Of a stretch of DNA of 64,000 bases, positions 32,586-44,700 are shown piece by piece. The notes beneath the pieces are model-generated. The model was not told where the DNA came from. It made no database searches and was given only the letters and a program-made list of their open reading frames with translations. Where the stretch lies: NCBI GenBank assembly GCA_963422505.1, contig OY730196.1, positions 116,583,965 to 116,647,964 on the forward strand. Direction: 5' to 3'. Position numbers and translations under genes: made by a program. The DNA is from Pseudognaphalium luteoalbum (taxonomy: Eukaryota > Streptophyta > Magnoliopsida > Asterales > Asteraceae). How positions within the stretch are numbered: the first letter of the stretch is position 1; every line of letters starts with the position of its first letter.

Positions 32586-34499
32586 GAGCACAGGGAGCGC
32601 TGAATGGTGGTTCAGTGTTCAGTTCAGTGTTCTTGAGAACACTGAACTTGAACACTGAAGCAGAAAAGTGGGGTAATGGTTAATCTTGAAGTTCAGTGTT
32701 CTCGTGATTATTTTATTATTATTATTATTTTCTAAAAACAAATTAAATACATAAAAGAATACAAAAAAAAACAAATAACATTAAATTAAAAAGTACTTTC
32801 ATACAATAATTAAAATTCCTAAAAATACATAATTAAAATACGATAATTAAAGATCCTAAAATACATAATTAAAGTTCCTAAAAATACATAATAAAAATAC
32901 GATAATTTGAAAATACTTAATTATTCGTCATCCGTCTCCGATCCACCAACCGAACCCGATCCACCACCCGAACCCGATCCACCACCCGAACTCGGTCGCC
33001 TCCACCCAAACTTTTCGCGAATCTTCTCCTTTTCCATGTTGAGAAACCACGCGTCATCTTCCGATAAGCCATCCGTTGTCATCTTCAAAACCCGCATTGC
33101 TTCGGCGATGTCTCGGGTACGATAAACGCTAGCTTTGGATTGAGTCAATTGTTGAAAGTTTGTTGTGATCGACTCATCAAAAGAAGGCGTGCTACTTTTA
33201 GTAGAAGTGTCGGAAGATGTTTTGGCACTTTTAGGACGCCTTGATTTTCCGAGTGGCCGCGGGTGTACGTCATCTCCAAAAAGGGCGGCGTTCGGGTTTT
33301 CTTCATTCTCCACTTCATTCTCCAAGTCATTCTCCAAATCATAAGCTACATCTTCCAAGTCCACCGTCTCCCTTCGCTTGTTCCTACGCCCGACTACAAC
33401 CGCCTCGGGCACCAACCAATTTTGTTTATCTTTGAAAAAATTCGAAGCGAGCTCTTGACCAAAAGCCGATTTCGACTCAAACCGGAACGTCTCTAAACAC
33501 CGCAACCTAAAATCTTCATCTTTTTCACCGCTATGCCTTTCTCTTCCCAACCTAGCAACGATTCCTTGATACTTATGACAACGATTGTTCAAAAAAGTCC
33601 ACTTAGACGACAATGCGTCTTTCCCCCGTTGGACGACTTTTTCCTTATCCGCACGTTTATTGTACTCGTCCCTCACCAAGTACCAAAATGACTCTCCTTT
33701 TTGATCGATGCCTCGGTTTTGATCTTCGGATTACAAATCCAACATTGAGCTAAAAGTAGCTACTCTTTGGACGTCCAATAATTGCGGACCGATATTACTT
33801 TCTTTTTCTTCGGCGACTCGACTACTTTGGATTTTGATTTATTGGGCCGAGACGACGTCGGTGTTTCGGCCTCAACCGAATGCTCCAACGGCGGCGGCAC
33901 TTGACTTTGCTTCCATAACAAAAATTCTTGGTACTCGGGTGTCATTTGCGGGAATTGGGTGGGTGGAACTTGTGATTGACACGGGTTGTATGAAGATGAT
34001 TGTGTTGTTTGCGGGTTGTAAGTTTGACCAAAACCCGGCATTTGAGCATTTGGAACTTGTGTTTGGGGGTTGTAGTTTGGTGGAAATGGATTCCATTGTG
34101 ATTGGAGGTTGAATGGGTCATTTGGGTTTTGAGACATTTTTTTTTGTTTAGTTTTTACAAATTACAAAGTATAGAAATAAGAAGAAGAAGAAAAGATTTG
34201 AGGTGTGAAAAATGGTGGAAGTTGAGTGTGTATTTATAGTGTAAAAAAAAGATTTTTGAAAGAAAAAAGAAAAATGCCCAACGGCCAAAAAAACGGATAG
34301 TTTTTTAATTTTTAATTTTTTTTTTAATTCTTGTATCCGTTGCAACCCGAAAAAAAAAAAAAAAAAAAAACTTAAACGTTGCAAACCCAACGTTTTGATC
34401 CGAACGCCGGGGACGAACGCCGGCCCGGAGCGCCGAACGCCGGTGATCGGCGTTCTCCTATGTTGAACGGTGGAAGAATTGCGGGCACTCCCTGTGCTC
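32586..34499. mobile_element. Non-autonomous PIF/Harbinger element
   Basis: Inverted ends GAGCACAGGGAG (32586-32597 and the inverse at 34488-34499) and the 3 bp duplication TTA on both sides (32583-32585, 34500-34502) are diagnostic of PIF/Harbinger. It holds a degenerate Myb-like ORF1 on the minus strand but no DDE transposase. Near the left end, GTTCAGTGTTCTTGAGAACA is part of a 12 bp-arm hairpin (about 32621-32646). GAACGCCGG repeats occur near the right end. Confidence 0.88.
32921..34137 (-). pseudogene. Broken Myb/SANT-like ORF1 of the Harbinger element
   Basis: The N-terminal part starts at 34137 (MSQNPNDPFNLQSQWNPFPP), is P/Q/N-rich and reaches a trihelix-like segment ending NYWTSKE. 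A TAG follows near 33760, where the frame then reads LLLAQCWICNP. A one-base shift near 33680 moves into the frame of YNKRADKEKVVQRGKDALSS, SKWTFLNNRCHKYQGIVARL and a basic/serine-rich part that ends in a GGGSGS tail and TDDE at 32921. These are the features of Harbinger ORF1 proteins, which bind DNA and help the transposase. The stop and frameshift make this copy a pseudogene. The name is from family resemblance. Confidence 0.8.
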
Positions 34500-34502
34500 T
34501 TA

Positions 34503-36494
34503 CCCTAGAATGGAAACTAAACATAACATGTCGAATTTTCGAGTTAACTTAAAAGCAAATTAGAGGGTTATCAACTAATTAGAATGGCAATTTGGCATCA
34601 AGATTCCATTAAATTTGACCAAAGTGGAGAATCAAATTTGGTGTTTTTCTTTACACTTGTGTGTTTAAAAGATGTCCCCAATTGAGAAAAATAGTCCACT
34701 CATGTGGCCCCAAATGATGGTATATTTGTACCTAATTAATAATGCTAGCTACAACCAATCACACTCAATTTCTCCCCTGCGTTACGATATGGCAACCCAA
34801 ATTTCTTAGGTTTTTTTTTTTTTTAAAGTGAAACTACCTTGACCATACTTTCACTTTAGTCTTAAGTGTTAACTAATCAATTGAAATCTACAAAAATTTG
34901 AAATTGGGGAAATTTTGTGCAACACATATTTACAGATTAATTTTTTGCCAACATATAGTTAGCAGTGATGACCATTGACCAAACATAGTTTTCGCGTGAA
35001 TGTGTCTCAACGTTGTTTATTGCTCTGCTGTTTGGGAGGATGTTTGAACAACACATGTCGCACGATAGTATGCAAAGAGAATCGTGAGCCCCTTCTGAAT
35101 TTCAAATTGTCGTTAACTAGCAATAGCTTTTGTCATAATTTTTACTTGAAACCAGACCACCTGGGATATCCGGTTAGTCTATTCCTTTGAAGTTTTGAGA
35201 GCTTTGCAATGTTCTTATGATAAAATTATTCGCTTTGAAAATAAAGTTGCCACGTAAAAAGAGTGTTGTCATGCGAATTTCAAGCACCGTGTAGTTATTG
35301 TCATGGACACGGTTAAGTTATTAACGTTATTACTCATGGACATAACATGATTGTGATAATGTACGGAGTAATTATAATTGAATCGTATGAAGATGTAAAA
35401 TATTGTGAATTTAATTGATTCTGAAAATTTAGTTTTGCAAAAGATGTACCATAGTCAAAAACTCGATTCAAAGTCTCAAACTAATACAGGCATTTTCAAA
35501 TGCAGTTTGTCCGTTTTGTCTATAAAAAGTTATTTGGTTTGTGAGTCAGTGAGTATTGTAGAATGTTATCATAATAGTCCACAGTCAACGGAATTTTTTT
35601 AATTGGAAAAATTAGTTGAACTTAAATCAACATTTTGTATACGTGACCTAAAATATTCTTACTTATTTTAAAAAAACACACTAAATATATGATAGTTGAG
35701 AGGTTTATCAACTCACCTCTTAAATTTTGGTATGTCATCCGCTTGACATTCTTTTATAAAAATATAAGTGCTATATATTAAAAGTTAGTTTAGTTATGGT
35801 ACGTTGATATTAATTTTATAAATCTATCATAATCGTGCATTAAATATTTTACACTATACACATAAGTTATGAAACACTTATGACAATTCTATCAAAAAAT
35901 AATGATGAAAACAACATCTTTAGATTATAATATTTAATTTATACAGTACTATTTATTTACCACTACAGATTTAACAAACAAGTTCTCTAAGTATTACTAA
36001 TAAAACGAGTACATTCGAAAGTTTATAAAGGAATATAATACTACAAACCATGTGTAAGAACCTAGCATAATATGATAAAAGTATTTTACATGTGTATTCA
36101 GCTGAAAACAATATAAAAACAACAATAAAGTCAATTTTATATAAATATATACGGACTATGTTGCACCAAAATATACAGTATATGAATTCAAGATTTAATT
36201 AATACTATACATTTCCCTTTCTTTGTCATTTCTTTGTTTATTCATACTATTTTTTTATTATGTTGATAAAATGATTCAGTCCTTGTTAGACTTTCTGAAA
36301 TGATGCTCTGTTAATTTGTCTGTTTATTTAATGCTTTTCAGAAAGTCAAACAAATCTCAACCGTCCGATCATCTTTCCATCTCTTTGACTTGTGATTTCC
36401 CCAACCCCTTTCTTTTATAACCCCTATTTTTTCTCCAATCTGCATCCATCTCATCTCCCAATTCCTGATCTGTAACGCTCAAAATTCAACAGCA
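34503..36494. other. Intergenic region and WRKY promoter
   Basis: No gene is recognised between the Harbinger element and the WRKY start. The last 150 bases before the ATG hold two W-box cores, a TTTATAA sequence near 36413 and CT-rich leader sequence. Confidence 0.6.
36344..36390 (+). promoter_or_regulatory. Two W-box motifs upstream of the WRKY gene
   Basis: AGTCAA (36344-36349, a TTGACT core on the minus strand) and TTGACT (36385-36390) lie 105-150 bases before the ATG. W-boxes in WRKY promoters usually reflect auto- or cross-regulation by WRKY factors. Single hexamers are common by chance, so support is modest. Confidence 0.5.
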
Positions 36495-37501
36495 ATGGCG
36501 GTTGATTTAGTAGGAATTCAAGCCGTTGAACACCTGAATCGCATTTTCCAGAATCACGATTTCACCGTTTCATCTAATTTCAAGCAAGCTGTTTCCGCCT
36601 TGAAACGCAGCGGCCACGCGCGGTTCCGCCGAGGACCTTCACCGTCGTCCTCCGATCCACACACGCCGTCGATTTCATCACAATCGGAAGAGAAATCGCC
36701 AAAACAGCCACCGGTTATTGACACAACGTCGTCGTTTCAGTCTATGACGTCATCTCCTGTATTATCGCTAGCTGAAGGAAGTGTTTCGAACGGAAAACAG
36801 TTATCGTCATTAGGTATAGTAGCTCCGGCACCGTCGTTTTCGTCGAGAAAACCGCCGCTTCCATCATCTCACCGGAAACGACTCGGTACCGACACTCCTT
36901 CTGTTTCGGTACACGGATCTAAAGGAGAGAATCATTCTGTGTCGCGCTCTAGTTGCCATTGCTGTAAAAGAAGGTATGAACCGAATGATTAACCTATACA
37001 CTGCGCATTTTAGCGAAGCCATATCTTACTCGTATATCGTGCGCCGTTCAGCAATGTATAGCTTAATTAACTTGTTTATTATTGTTTTGTTCAGGAAAAC
37101 GGAAACGAAACGGAGGATTAAAAAAATACCGATAACCGGATCTAAAGTGGATAGTATACCGGCTGATGATTACTCATGGAAGAAATACGGCGAGAAGAAG
37201 GTAGACGGATCACCGTTTCCAAGGTAATCAACGTTAATTAATCTGCTTAATTACTGTAAAAAAATTCTTTTTACTTTTGTGTAGAATTTTTGATTTAATA
37301 TTTATTGAGATTTATTTTGATTTGTGAATTTGCAGAGTGTATTATAAATGCAATTCATCAAAAGGATGTCCAGCAAGGAAGCGAGTAGAGTTAGCAGTAA
37401 CGGATTCAAGGATGCTGATTGTAACATATGATAGAGAACACCGTCATCATCATACACCGACGCCGTTACCTACAAGTTTTACTGGTTTACAAATTCAGTA
37501 G
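36495..37501 (+). CDS. Group IId WRKY factor with variant WKKYGEK signature, 3 exons
   Basis: Exons 36495-36973, 37095-37223 and 37336-37501 join in frame to a 257-residue protein resembling the WRKY7/11/15/17 group. Group IId marks are visible: an N-terminal VDLVGIQAVEHLNRIF, the HARF motif in GHARFRRGP (residues about 40-48), a Ser/Pro-rich middle, a basic zinc-cluster region SCHCCKRRKTETKRRIKK, then IPADDYSW and the WRKY domain. The zinc finger is complete (CNSSKGC, then X23, then HRH). The DNA-contacting heptapeptide is WKKYGEK instead of WRKYGQK, and the next RGYYKC reads RVYYKC. Two in-domain introns sit where group IId genes usually have them. Normal members bind W-boxes and often calmodulin; the altered signature predicts weaker or changed DNA binding. 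The gene appears intact. Confidence 0.92.
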
Positions 37502-38197
37502 GATGTTAAAATGGAGGTGTTGTTTGTAAATTAATCCAAGTAGAAGGGAGTAAGATGTAAAGAGAAAAAGAAAGAGGGGGAGCCTCAGATTTATAAAAGA
37601 TCCGTTTTTGTTCAATATTTTTGTTATTTTATTTATTTTGTAAAGTAAGCAGTATTCTCCAAAATTTAAAAAAGAAAGATGCATGTTGGATGACAAAAGT
37701 CAATGGATTTTGATGGTACTTATCGACCAGAATACGAATACGTACACTTCCTTTATGATTAAAAAAATAGGGAGTAGTATATATAATTAACAAATACGTT
37801 TTTTTTTTTGGTTAACACATGTATGAAAATAAATACATAGTTGTGAATTAGAAACCAAAACATTTAAAAGTTATTTAGTTTGACAACGTTCTATGATTGA
37901 TGAAATACAGAGTATCAGTTAAAAAACTTACTGTATAATAATGCATGTCATATGAAAGTTAATAGGTTTAGAATTTAGGGAAGTGTTCTCTCACATTATA
38001 AATTTGTAACACCGTAATTATATCACTTCCAATACTTTTTGTATAATAATCGGAAATCTTAAAAAATTTCCTACTAACCATATCATTTTCTTTTATTTTT
38101 TATTTTAAATATAATTATTACTATACATTTTCTATTTTTTCTAATAGATTAAAGGTATAGTGAGTATTTTTTAATGGTATGTATAGATAAGGGTAAT
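37502..38197. other. 3' flank of the WRKY gene, no other gene seen
   Basis: The 3' untranslated region is probably the first 150-250 bases. The remainder is AT-rich with no recognisable feature. Confidence 0.6.
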
Positions 38198-38308
38198 GAT
38201 AAATACAATAAAAATTTTTATTCAAACATCAAAATTTTAGTTCACTTGTATGTTTTAATGATTGTACACTTTAATGTAAGAAGTAAATTATTTGTTGTAT
38301 CTATCAAA
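38198..38308. repeat. Short foldback MITE, GATAAATACAA family
   Basis: About 110 bp starting GATAAATACAATAAAAATTT and ending TTTGTTGTATCTATC, the inverse of the start. Similar units occur at 38881-39000, 46600-46696 and, more degenerate, at about 21145-21250. Confidence 0.65.
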
Positions 38309-38647
38309 TCCCATCGATAAAACCTTAAAAATAAATCTACATATAGCTGGTTCAAGATGATGTATGTGGGGCCCGGCCAGTAGATTAGTAATGGGGTTCG
38401 ATTAGGTTATTCTTTTGATGTGACTTTTGCAACCACTTGTGACGTACTCATCATCATGTGCAAATTAAAGAGGATCACTTTGACTTTCAGAAGCAAGTGG
38501 ATGCTCTAAGTGGTTGCCAGGGGTGACGACTTTACTAATACAGTCTATATATATTTCTATTTTATACTCCGCATTATTTATATATTCGTATTATATTGAT
38601 GCTTAAAAAACTACTAAAATTTGGCATTTCGTTTACTAAATATTAAT

Positions 38648-39751
38648 GGTCAAAATCTATTTTGGTATCCTGACCTTGACCAATCGAGCTTTTTACTACC
38701 CTGAACTTGTAAAAGTGTAGCATGGTACCCTCAATTTGAAAAATAGATTAAATTATTACCTTCACTCAGTTGACTCAGTCATGTGCTTGGCACATGACAT
38801 ATGTTTCCTTAAATTTCACGGAACTTTCAAAATCTTTGGTTAGGTGGCAAAAGTAAATGGATGTCAATTTTAAGGGAGGTGATAAATACAACATTTTTTC
38901 TTATTGAGATATCATACTTATGCACAATACTATTTGTACTGTGACCTTTAATATTTGTACTGTTTGTTGTAAGTAGTAATTTATTTGTTGTATATATCAA
39001 CTCTCCAATCTTAAATTCTTCATGATCAAAATCAAATTCCTGTCGTAAGATTTTTATAGGTAACATCTTCATTTATTTTTACATAATTGTTTTTCGATCC
39101 AAACCCTGGTTCATATTTGTTTGGATCTGAATTCTACTTTTTGTGAATAGGAACCCTGAAATTTAAAATAGTAACTGAGTTCCATTTGGGATTTCTTTTC
39201 TTGTTTATAATCGGGTGTTGGTATAATCCCATATACAAAACTTTGTATCAACTACTCATATAATTTGTTTTATTACATAAATTTAACAGGAACAGCAGAG
39301 TAATTGTTTTATCCTATGCAGGTCAAATTGAAGAGAATCAATTAATAAAAAGTTCGTTGAATTGAAGATGTTAATGGACTAAGTGGCGATGAATATTAAA
39401 ATTTTATAATATATGATCATGTATTTTTTTGTTGATGTTATAATTTTGGAAGTATATGTATATGGAGTATTTGATTATGACTATCGGTGTTCGAGTGTTT
39501 ACTGGTAGTGCTCATCTTTATCCATGAGATTTTTAAATGGAGGATTCTATGAGTATCTGACGAAAGATGTGCACGTTCCGTCAAATTTAACGAAACATAT
39601 GTCACGTGCCATTCACATGACTGAGTCAACCGAGTGAAGGTAGTAATTTAACCCATTTTCTAAGTTGAGGGTACCATGCTACACATTTACAAGTTCAGGG
39701 TAATAGAAAACTCGGTTGATCAAATTCAGAGTACCAAAATAGATTTTGACC
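38648..39751. mobile_element. Element with about 185 bp terminal inverted repeats
   Basis: The arm 38648-38835 (GGTCAAAATCTATTTTGGTA, with ACCCTGAACTTGTAAA and AGCATGGTACCCTCAA further in) is repeated inversely at 39567-39751 with good similarity. Total length is 1,104 bp. I could not see an exact target duplication, so the class is open; the long arms suggest Mutator. A smaller foldback MITE is nested at about 38881-39000. No coding sequence is present. Confidence 0.75.
38881..39000. repeat. Short foldback MITE, GATAAATACAA family (nested)
   Basis: GATAAATACAACATTTTTTC at the left and TTTGTTGTATATATCAA at the right, nested inside the 38648-39751 element. Confidence 0.65.
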
Positions 39752-40529
39752 TCATAATTCATGGTAACATATCTTGTGTGAGTGATCCGAGAGTTATATA
39801 TTTATATTTCCATTTTATATTATTTATATTTATATTCATACTGTATTATATTGATGCTTGTGTGAGAGGCAGTACTAAATTTCGTTATGGTGATATATAT
39901 CTTGTGTGAGTGATCCGAGAGGTACTTTTTTAGATGCAACACCCATCATTGGAAAGGTAATTTATATTTTAAAATTGCTAAGAGCGTTTTTGTCTAGATT
40001 ACCGAGATAATTTTTTGCTATAAAAACTAAACCTAAAAATTAGCGCATACGAAGTAAATGTGTGCTACATACAAATATACGGAGTAATGAATTTTGAACT
40101 CATAACTTCCTATTCTAAATTGATAAACTTTTCTCGTATGTTATTAGATCGTGACTGATGAGATTCTTTATACAATTTACTTTAAGTAAGTTCTATGAAA
40201 AAGATTATTAGAAATTTTCTTTTATCGAATTCTTTTGTTTGCCAAATAAAAATTATTTACTTTTTAAGAAAGTGAGACTGTAAATAATAGAAGTTTAATC
40301 TTCTAGAATCTTTCGTAGTCTCTTAAATCACTTGTCCCAAACACACCAAAAGTTTATAATTTTAATACTCTTACGGAATATTATCATGGGTAAATTTGCT
40401 TTATCATCCTCTAAATTCTTTCGTTGTACTCCGTGTTTACGTACAAAGTACCTTTACTTCGTACAGGATTCAACATATCTATGTAATTCAAACACTATAT
40501 AACTCATGTAAGAGTAAGATGTATGATCT
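39752..40529. other. Intergenic AT-rich DNA, nothing recognised
   Basis: Apart from a repeated CTTGTGTGAGTGATCCGAGAG segment at about 39773 and 39901, no structure or coding sequence is visible. Confidence 0.55.
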
Positions 40530-41525
40530 CAGTGGCGGATTTAGCAATTTGTCACCGGATATTCACAATTTGATGGGTATTTTTTTTTCATGATAAGCAA
40601 AAGATAAGTGTACGATTTTTCGATCAAGTTTTCGGGTCAGTTTCTCTCTTACTTGTTAAGAAAAAAAATTCAAATATACAATCTACATCACTAGCTACTT
40701 ATTATTTAACTAAATATATAGTACTTGCTAAATCAAAAAGTCTTGAACAACATATTTGCTCTTCTAATTTTAAAAAATAAGGCAAGCAATTCATATCAAC
40801 TTTACAATCCCAATTAACACATACTAACTTTCTGTTAACAACTTTTAACAATTTAGTTTATTAGTTAACCAAATACTCAGTGTAAAACTGAATGATAAAA
40901 AATTCAATAAAGTAAACATGTTATAGGGTTTTAATAATAACAATCAGTTAGTAATAATGCACACTAAAAATAAAGCAATTCTGAAGCAAAATAAGTACAA
41001 TTAATTGTAAAAAATACAAGTCACATATGTAGAAGAGAGGCCGAGAGAGGCAGTAGCGGAAGTTGCGCATAGCATCTATCAGCAAGCGAAGAGCGGTGAA
41101 TGATGGAGAAGGGAGAGCGATTGCCGTCTGGACAAAGAGAGGCTGTCGTGGGTTGGGGTCGTTGGTGAGAGCGGAAGAGGTGGCTAGTTTGGTAATGTAT
41201 ACCGTAAGTGAAGATGGTGAATCAGAAAAAATATTTATTTAATGTTTGAGAATTAACCTTTTGTATCTATTTCATTCGAAATACTAATTTGAGCATGGAC
41301 ATTTTGTGAGAGCAAAAATGCTACAATGATTCTTTTGAATTTCTTCAATTCAGTGTTAAATTTCAATGATATTTCAAAGTGGGGGTGTGCATGACTTTTC
41401 TTGAAGGTATGCATTTAATAGTTAACGATATAAAAAACTTCATGAATAATTATTTTTTTACACCACTTGGATTGCCTATAGGGTATGCGTGTGCATACCC
41501 TTCATAACACATACATCCGTCACTG
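40530..41525. mobile_element. Non-autonomous hAT element (996 bp)
   Basis: Ends are CAGTGGCGGAT and its inverse ATCCGTCACTG (one mismatch), with a perfect 8 bp duplication TATGATCT at 40522-40529 and 41526-41533, as for hAT elements. No transposase frame is present. A GC-richer, AG-rich patch (about 41030-41190) has no known coding match. Confidence 0.9.
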
Positions 41526-41533
41526 TATGATCT

Positions 41534-42349
41534 CACTTATTGTTTGTGATGATCTCACTGATAACCATATCGAGCTTCATTTTATCTGGTATGATTGTAC
41601 TCGCTGAGTTTTTGAAGGCCCTGGGTAAAATCATGAATGATCATCGAAATGAGGCCCTATGTCGAAAAATAAACTAATTTTCTTACTTTTTTGTTGTGTC
41701 CCATTCAATTTTGAAACAGCTAGGACATTTTTTTGTTGCAGTCAACAATCACATTATATGTATATGTATATACACACATACATATGCACAAACATATACA
41801 TATTTGAGACCTTTATAATTCGGAGACCCTGAGCGGTCGACCACCTCACCCATCTTCAAAGACGACCATGGCTGTACTTAAGTTCAGGATCCACCTTAAT
41901 TTTGGTCCCTTAAATGCATAAGCTTCTTCTTTCACGTACTATGTTTCTACCAATATCTAAAGAATCACTTTAGAAACCACATCGGGATCAATATGGTTAC
42001 ATGATGTGGTTCTTGTTCCACGTCTATTTTTGTAACTCGTACCTTATGCTGCAATAATGTAATTGAGAAAATATTTTGATTTGTAATCTCTCTTCTCTCT
42101 TATATCTATTAAAAGATAGTAGATATTAACTAATCTTAGTACTCAAAAATTAATCCTTACCATCCATATTTTAGGTTAACATAATCTAAGCCATTGATTC
42201 AAAGTAACTTGATGATTAAATAAGCTTTAAAATAATTTACACCTAAATTCCACTAATACCCTTATTAATTACAAGTTTGGATTAGTCAACACACTTATTT
42301 AATACAATTAATTTTAATATTTATAGTCCTAATTTAATAGTGTTCAAAA
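41534..42349. other. Intergenic region, nothing recognised
   Basis: AT-rich with no convincing gene, repeat end or RNA. Confidence 0.55.
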
Positions 42350-42432
<83 letters not shown>

Positions 42433-42440
42433 CATTATTT
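42350..42440. repeat. (ATT)n microsatellite, about 28-30 units
   Basis: An almost pure ATT trinucleotide run, with a single ATC near its right end. It creates a long poly-tyrosine open frame that is not a gene. Confidence 0.95.
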
Positions 42441-43309
42441 ACAATTTGAATACTCGGTTAATTTATATTATTGTAGACATTGTAGGTCTCTTTGTGTCAT
42501 CATCAGATTCTACAAACATCAAACGTGAAAATAATTATGAAAAGAAGTCAATGCAAGTAACATTATTATCCATTATTTTTAAGTATTACGTATATTATCT
42601 CTACAAATGTTCATTGTAGTTCAAAAACCTTACGTTGATCTCTAAATAATCGTAGGTTACTTAATGTGCTACTACATTTGTCCTAACATAATTGTCCGCT
42701 TGAAGTTTTTTTTTTTTTTCAACTTTGAGTTTAAATATTTTTATTTGTGCATGTTATGTAATATTTGCTGAAAATTATACCAATGCATATACATTTAATA
42801 CAAATCCATTCATATATTTTCCATCAAGCATTATATAACATAAACAAAATATTAAATGTCAAAGTTGAAAAAGAAATACTTCGGAAAGTTAAAACTACAC
42901 AATTATATTGAGACGGATGTAGTATTATCTAGACTTTGTAGTTCTTAATTTTTGATTTGCAGGCATTGTCAAATGAATGCATTAATTCTAATGTTGCATA
43001 CTCACATGGTGTTCAAGAATACCAATCCATGTTAGCCGATCAAAAGGTACACATAAACAATAAAATTGTTAAGATTTTACAAAGGAATATCGCGGTGGAA
43101 TCACTTTAATTAACTGATATACATTGATCTATAGAAAAGAAAATAAAAATGAGACGCGCAGAGGTAATTTAAGCTTTGAAGAGGTGCAATTTTAGACAGA
43201 AAATAACTTATTTGAATATGCACAAATAAGTCATTCCACTTCTATTGATTTACATTTTATTGTTATGTATTTTTGATAATATGGATTATAAAAACTTCAA
43301 CTTTGTATT

Positions 43310-44700
43310 TGTTGGGATATTGTTTAGTAAATTTGGTATTTGAGTTGGTTTAGGATTAGTATTAGTATTTGGAGTTTGTTTAGGATTAGGTTTAATTAGT
43401 TTTCTCTATAAATAGAGATCATTAGTTTAGGAAATTTGTACCTTTTGAATTTGATTTTGTTTGATTTGTAAGTTTGTTTGGTCCGTTTGAATTTGATTTG
43501 GAATTTGAATTTGTTAGCTTCCCCTTCATATTCGTATTTGTTTGTTCTTCGTATTCGTTCGTTTGGATATATCTCTAACAAGTGGTATCAGAGCTAGGTT
43601 CGACACTTTGAATTAGTCATCCTCCGGTCGTTGACTAATTGTTGGCGATCCGGAGGGATCCCTTTTGTTTTTGAATTCGTTTAGTTTTCATTTTTGGTTT
43701 TGTAGTTCGTCGATTTCTGCGTAGACGTAGTAAAATTGGTGCTGCGCATTCGTTAACCGTTGGATCGTCATGAAATTTTTACTGTAGGTTCTAGACACAT
43801 AGATCTACACTTTGACCGTTGGGATCTTTGATTTGAGCTTCCAGCAGAGATATATTGCTTGTCGATTTTGCTAGACAATTTTGGGTTACGTTTTGAATTT
43901 GGTTTCTGGTGGAGCGATCTTTGATTTTGGGATCTAATTGTGATTAGATCATTATGTTTTGGATCATATTTGAATTTGAAAATTTGGACCGTAATCCTTA
44001 TCAAATAAGTGGGTCGTTTGAATTTGAATTGGATATTTGGAATTTAAAGATCTATTTGGTGTTTGAAGACTTGATTATCATCACGTCGTTTGGATTTGTT
44101 CGATCCTTTGAAATTTGTTAGTTTGAAGATCTTCGTTTTTCGGGTTTTTGAATTTGTTGTCTGAGTTTGATTGTTTGTTTTGAAGATCGTTTGAAGCCGA
44201 TATGGTTTTGTTTGGTTAACCATTTTGAATTTGTCGGTTAACGTTTGATTGTATGGTTTGAATTCATCGGCATTTGATTTGGATCATTTTTGAAAATCGG
44301 TCGTTTGATTCGTTTGGAATTTGGCTAGTATCACTAGCGTTTAAAATTTGAAATTTGATTTGGTATGTGTTTGGTTCGAAGTTTGAAGAAGTTCAAGTCA
44401 CGGTGGAGATTGTTGGGATATGACTTAAACTTTAAGGGTTTGTTTAGTAAATTTGGTATTTGAGTTGGTTTAGGATTAGTATTAGTATTTGGAGTTTGTT
44501 TAGGATTAGGTTTAATTAGTTTTCTCTATAAATAGAGATCATTAGTTAAGGAAATTTGTACCTTTTGAATTTGATTTTGTTTGATTTGTTAGTTTGTTCG
44601 GTCCGTTTGAATTTGATTTAGAATTTGAATTTGTTAGCTTCCGCTTCGTATTCGTATTTGTTTGTTCTTCGTATTCGTTCATTTGGATGTATCTCTAACA
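43310..44700 (+). mobile_element. TRIM-type LTR retrotransposon (1,391 bp)
   Basis: Two direct LTRs (43310-43580 and 44411-44700) begin TGTTGGGATAT and end ATCTCTAACA; the second has about 19 extra bases near its start. Just after the first LTR is TGGTATCAGAGC (43583-43594), the classical primer-binding site complementary to initiator methionine tRNA. The internal part codes for nothing, so the element is non-autonomous. Flanks GTATT and ATATT may be a slightly decayed 5 bp duplication. Confidence 0.9.
43583..43594 (+). other. Primer-binding site (initiator Met tRNA) of the TRIM
   Basis: TGGTATCAGAGC two bases downstream of the 5' LTR. It marks the start of minus-strand DNA synthesis and fixes the element's direction as plus. 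Confidence 0.9.

Noticed and set aside
42340..42528. Poly-tyrosine open frame
   Set aside because: It is the ATT microsatellite read in one frame.
43583..43594. tRNA-like match TGGTATCAGAGC
   Set aside because: Only a short match directly after an LTR, so it is a primer-binding site and not a tRNA gene. I saw no complete tRNA in the window.
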